A stretch of DNA of 64,000 nt from Sequoia sempervirens (taxonomy: Eukaryota > Streptophyta > Pinopsida > Cupressales > Cupressaceae). Positions 59,946 to 64,000 of the stretch are shown piece by piece. The stretch lies in the NCBI GenBank assembly GCA_007258455.2, contig VDFB02252616.1, positions 118,188,128 to 118,252,127 of the forward strand, given 5' to 3'. The position numbers and the translations under genes were made by a program. Numbering within the stretch: position 1 is the first letter of the stretch; each line of letters opens with the position of its first letter. A model generated the notes under the pieces. That model ran no database searches. It was given only the letters and a program-made list of their open reading frames with translations, and had not been told where the DNA came from.

Positions 59946-62212
59946 TAACAAAGGTGGTATTAGGAGATATAATAATAATATTAAGTATTAGAGATGATAT
60001 TATTATATTCTTCACTTATCAAGAAAATAATAGTGACAATATTAATGATGTTAGTGAATATAAATATAAAAGGAAATGATAAGGAATAAAGGTAAATATA
60101 ATACTAAGATGAATGTATTAAAATCAACATCTTTAGGGATATTTAATACTAACCTTATCATTATTATGTTACCGTGTTCATGTGTGGTTAGTAATTGTTA
60201 GTGCTTATATATATTTGTTAAAAAAAAATTGGTGGTTGTGTATTGTTTAGTTGTGTAAAATTTGTGGCATGACAATTTTGATATTTTTAATGTAACCTTC
60301 ATATTAACTACCTTACACGATATCTTGAGTATCCTAAAGAATAAATAATAAATAAATAATATCTCAACCCACATATGAGCATTAAATTTTTCCCACTCCA
60401 ACATGTTTGTATATTAAATACATTATTTATCATCTACAAGTTAAATACAATTATTTATGACTTATGATTGTAAGGCAAATAGCACCCCTTATCCTAAAAA
60501 AAAATTGTTTTTCTCAAATTTTATTTTTTTCTTATATGCTAAATTGAATTAAGGAAAAAAACATACGAAAGAGAAACTAGGGATAAAGGAAGGATATTAG
60601 CCCATTTTTATGTTGAACTTTTTCGTTGAATGCCTTCTCTTTTACTAATTCCAGATAAAATATCCCATCAAGTAGTGAAAATATTATATCTTTAGAAACA
60701 TATAATGTTATCAATAGATATACAATCAACTCAGATGGTGAAGGCTATAGAGATATTGGGGTATCTCTCAAAGCCATCAGATAAGCTTTGCAAGGAGTGA
60801 TATTTGGGCATGATTATTTTTCATGTGAACTAAAAACTCCATTAGTTGAAGCTATCTCTTTAACTCTATCTCTCTTAGGCACAAAATTGACATCCCCTTA
60901 AGCTAAAATATTCCCTTTGTAGAAGGAATTATAAAAGTGATATGGGTTACCAACATTTATGCAACCCTAAATTGTCAAACATTTAAAAGAAATGATATGA
61001 GTATGACTACCAATTTTCTTTAAAGAACCACTATCCATCAAATGAATCATTAATTCATCATTTGTAACACCAAAAAAGGTATCACCATAATTTGCATGGT
61101 CCTCATAATCTTTCCCCAACTCCTTTGCATTCAAGAAAATAACCTAGCTATTAGTCCAGTTGTCTCTTTCTCCTTGGAATTGTCTCTCTCTTCCTTGTTT
61201 TCATTTTATTCCCTCTTAACAATTACATGACTTGTTTGAAATGAACCTAATACTTTAATTTTTTTGGCATTTTACGTTCTTATTTTTCATATCTATTTTC
61301 AAAATAAATAAACCTCATTGAAAAAAATATTTCGTAGATATAACTCAATGTCACTTAAATTTTAACAATCTTTTGTCTAATTGTCATTACATTTTTTATT
61401 TGGTATTCACAAGTTTTTGATAATTATGTAACCATCCATTTTTTAAAATTATCAAATTGAAAGGGTGATTGAAATAAAATACTACATACAATACACTGCA
61501 AGTTTTAAAGTTAAAATTATAGATAAATTCAATATAAAAATCATGTTTGGAAACCCTCTTAAGAAAATGTTTGAGAAAAAATATATTTATTATATTAGGT
61601 ATATAAATGAGTTATTGTGGATAATAACTAAAAGTTGTGCATAACTTTATTATTAGTAAACTTTTATATGTCCATATTACTTATGTTGAAACTTTGGTGT
61701 GTTGTTCACCTATAAAGAGGTTTTGGGAGAAGTTCTGGGGAGATAATTTGGGTAGTGCATGTTGAATTTGTTTGATCTTAGATTCATTAACAACTATAGA
61801 GTTGGTTGCAATCATTTTTAGATGTGGTTTACCATCCATATAATTTTTTAAAGATAATTTTTGTCATGGTTGAAACTAAAACATAAAAAATGTGGTGTAG
61901 CGTTAAGTTTAATTTATAAAACCTAAGGTATGCTCCATCATTTATAGGGTCTCATTAGGATGCAAATCAACAAGGTGTATAGATTGAATTTCAACCTCCA
62001 AGGTGAGTCAATCAGACATGGATCTAATCCTTTTGAGTCTTAGTAATGAATTGGAAATGATTTGGAGTGATTTCTCTAATTAGACTATATGACCTAATAT
62101 AATAAATGCAAAATATCAAAGATAAATAGACATAAACAATAATTTTCAAGTGGATCTTGAAAGTGCATATTGATGTGTACTTGTCACCAAAAGTTGGATT
62201 TGATATGTGCAA
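59946..62212. other. AT-rich intergenic DNA, no gene identified
   Basis: 59946-60200 resembles the DNA left of the LINE pair (ATATTAA-rich), as expected if both are the two sides of one insertion site. The minus strand of about 61150-60720 gives broken coding-like stretches (NAKELGKDYEDHANYGDTFF, ELMIHLMDSGSLKKIG) that I cannot assign; possibly an old element remnant. Otherwise nothing is seen. Confidence 0.5.
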
Positions 62213-64000
62213 TGTAAAACCCCGTCTCGCAACCTAAAGGACAATGCAATACTGTGGAAGCACAACTAATTTTTTTCCTTAAAGTTAAAACAAGACGAGT
62301 AAAGTTACTCTAACCACATACATCCTCTAGGCTACGCAACGCATCTACATGTGAACACCATTATAAAATTTAACCAACCATAGCATATAAATAAAAAAAC
62401 TCAAGATACAACATACAACAAAGCATTAAATCATTGCAAGATAACTCTAACACATAGTTCAATGTATTGAACATATTTCAAATAATACAACACCACATAA
62501 CATTCCATACACCATTAAATCCAGTAATGAATAGATCATAAATATTATTATAATTACATCACAAAGGTTCACCTCTATACAAATGAGGTATTACAATTAT
62601 ACATAATGAACCACAGTTACAATGAAGAAAGAGAAGAACAACTCCAGAGAACCATATGAGCTCCTCGAACAAGAAGATCTCGCCATCACGAACGGAAAAG
62701 AAATTCAACAGTGTAAGATGCACGCCACCCAACCATCTGGTACCCGTAGGCCCAACCCCCGTGCTAGGAGATAGTAACAGGAAACCATGACAACCTATTA
62801 CCTCTAGACACAGACAATATACAAGACCACACTGTACCAGTAAGCACAAAACATAAGGTTACATTGCTTCCAAAACCACTGAATCAAATACATCCACTGT
62901 ACAATACAAATTTTCCATTGTCATAGGAGGAGTGTCATCACAAAGGTTGCATTGGTTATATAAAGGAGATCTTCCTAGGTCTCGGCCCCCATCTTGGGTT
63001 ATCCTAGTAACCTCTCACGAAACTGGCCCCACATGCACACCAGTGAGGAATCGATTATCTTTCGAGATCTTGTCATTCTGGGCCTTCCTGACTCATCTCA
63101 AGTCTCATACTAGCCCTTGAGCCAATGAACGAGGCTAAATTATCTGATTAATATTAAACTACTCTATCCCTAATAAAAGTTATTTAATTTCCACTGATTA
63201 AACTGATTTTCACACGAGTTGTCTTGGGACTCCTTTGTGTTCTGGCCCCCGTTGAAAGCCACTCCCTTATCAACAACACAATAACATATTCCAAAATCTA
63301 AGGGTAGACCATGCACAAAATACGATAACAAATATCAATCATTCTGCAAATAATAACACATCCCGTTCGTAGTAACCAGGTGCTCAAATCAAATCACACA
63401 ACTCATTCATAGTAATCGGGTGTTCAAACTAATTCACACATCATTACATATGTCAAATTCTGAATCTCAAAATGTGCACTACCCAAAGAAATCTCAAAAA
63501 GGGCGAACAAAAGATACAATAACCCTCTCACAATTTTACAATCTCTGGAAGACTTATAATTTTCTCGACAACAAATATCCTCAATTCCCAATACACAATT
63601 ACAGAAGAATACACAATAATAAGAATCCACTCAACTAATTAAATATATGACCATTTGAATTTCTTAAATCCAATAAATCCACAACGAATTAACCCAACTG
63701 CTTAACTTCGAGTTTGACAATTACTCATAATATTCAATTCAAATTGCCCGCAAATGTGAACAGAAAATAATACAATTTAAAATAATTTAGGCACTTAAAT
63801 AATCTAATATTCAGATTTCTTAAATCCAAATTGAATCAATATCTCATCACATGCAATTATTCAAAGTAAATAGAATTCTATTTGCAATAATAAGGAAATA
63901 AAATAAAACTATTTATTTAACATCAATTCCATAGTTTCGTATAATAATAACAAACTCAATTTCTCTATTACAATTATTGCATTATAAAATCTTCTACTTG
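62213..64000 (-). repeat. LTR of a related gypsy element, minus strand, runs past the window end
   Basis: Read on the minus strand the sequence ends GACGGGGTTTTACA, matching the LTR end of the left gypsy element (GGCGGGGTGTTACA). The stretch 63120-62930 aligns with 680-850 and 8200-8370 (shared GGGCC, CTAGGAAGAT and TGTGATGA blocks in the same order). No tRNA-Met primer site follows the end at 62212, so this is a 3' LTR or a solo LTR. The sequence is much more diverged than the 5'/3' pair at 1-9063, so it is a different subfamily or insertion. No gene inside. Confidence 0.68.

Noticed and set aside
60720..61150. Minus-strand coding-like remnant
   Set aside because: Several open stretches can be read, but I could not match them to any family and the stops are frequent; left unassigned.

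Overview
The window is nuclear DNA of a land plant. It is AT-rich, dominated by old decayed transposable elements, and has plant-type plus-strand primer sites complementary to initiator tRNA-Met and GT-AG introns. The age of the elements and the size of the gene-free stretches would suit a gymnosperm such as a conifer, but that is a guess. I see no intact protein-coding gene. Every recognisable reading frame carries stops, mostly of the CAG/CAA to TAG/TAA and CGA to TGA kind expected from methyl-cytosine decay.

Layout. 1-9063: a Ty3/gypsy element of chromovirus type with very long LTRs (about 2.73 kb; the 5' LTR is cut by the window start), plus strand. It sits inside the RNase H region of an older Ty1/copia element on the minus strand (9064-12661, with its 5' LTR at about 12662-14205). 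14206-16836: AT-rich DNA with a small GC-rich hairpin island. 16837-18958: a 1.85 kb low-complexity tract that is purine-rich for 1.35 kb, then switches to pyrimidine-rich, bracketed by short direct repeats. 18959-22080: unassigned. 22081-25694: a five-exon transposase-like pseudogene (plus strand). 28265-29960: a convergent three-exon pseudogene with a Ser/Arg/His-rich tail (minus strand). 30161-32880: a short tandem duplication and then an array of nested palindromes. 32880-37863: dispersed repeats and AT-rich DNA. 37864-39693: a 5'-truncated LINE-like element cut off by a 100-N gap (39694-39793).

From 39794 to about 56269 the whole block 23414-39693 is repeated in the same order and orientation (offset 16.39-16.58 kb). 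The sequence gap lies exactly on the junction, so this looks like two overlapping contigs or haplotypes placed end to end rather than a real tandem duplication. The right-hand copy then continues through the LINE-like element (54440-57427) into a second, diverged copy of the same family (57411-59945). 59946-62212 is mostly featureless. 62213-64000 is the 3' part of a minus-strand LTR distantly related to the gypsy LTR at the left edge.

Most interesting content: (i) a LINE-type element in which a long uncharacterised ORF lies downstream of the RNase H domain, seen in two independently 5'-truncated insertions with A-rich ends and an exact 18-bp flanking repeat; (ii) the transposase-like gene, one of whose introns is bounded by a duplicated AG|GT-containing exon segment, a signature of recent intron gain; (iii) the palindromic array; (iv) the mosaic pattern of identity between the two 16.4-kb copies, including two blocks of about 3.2 kb with no difference seen.
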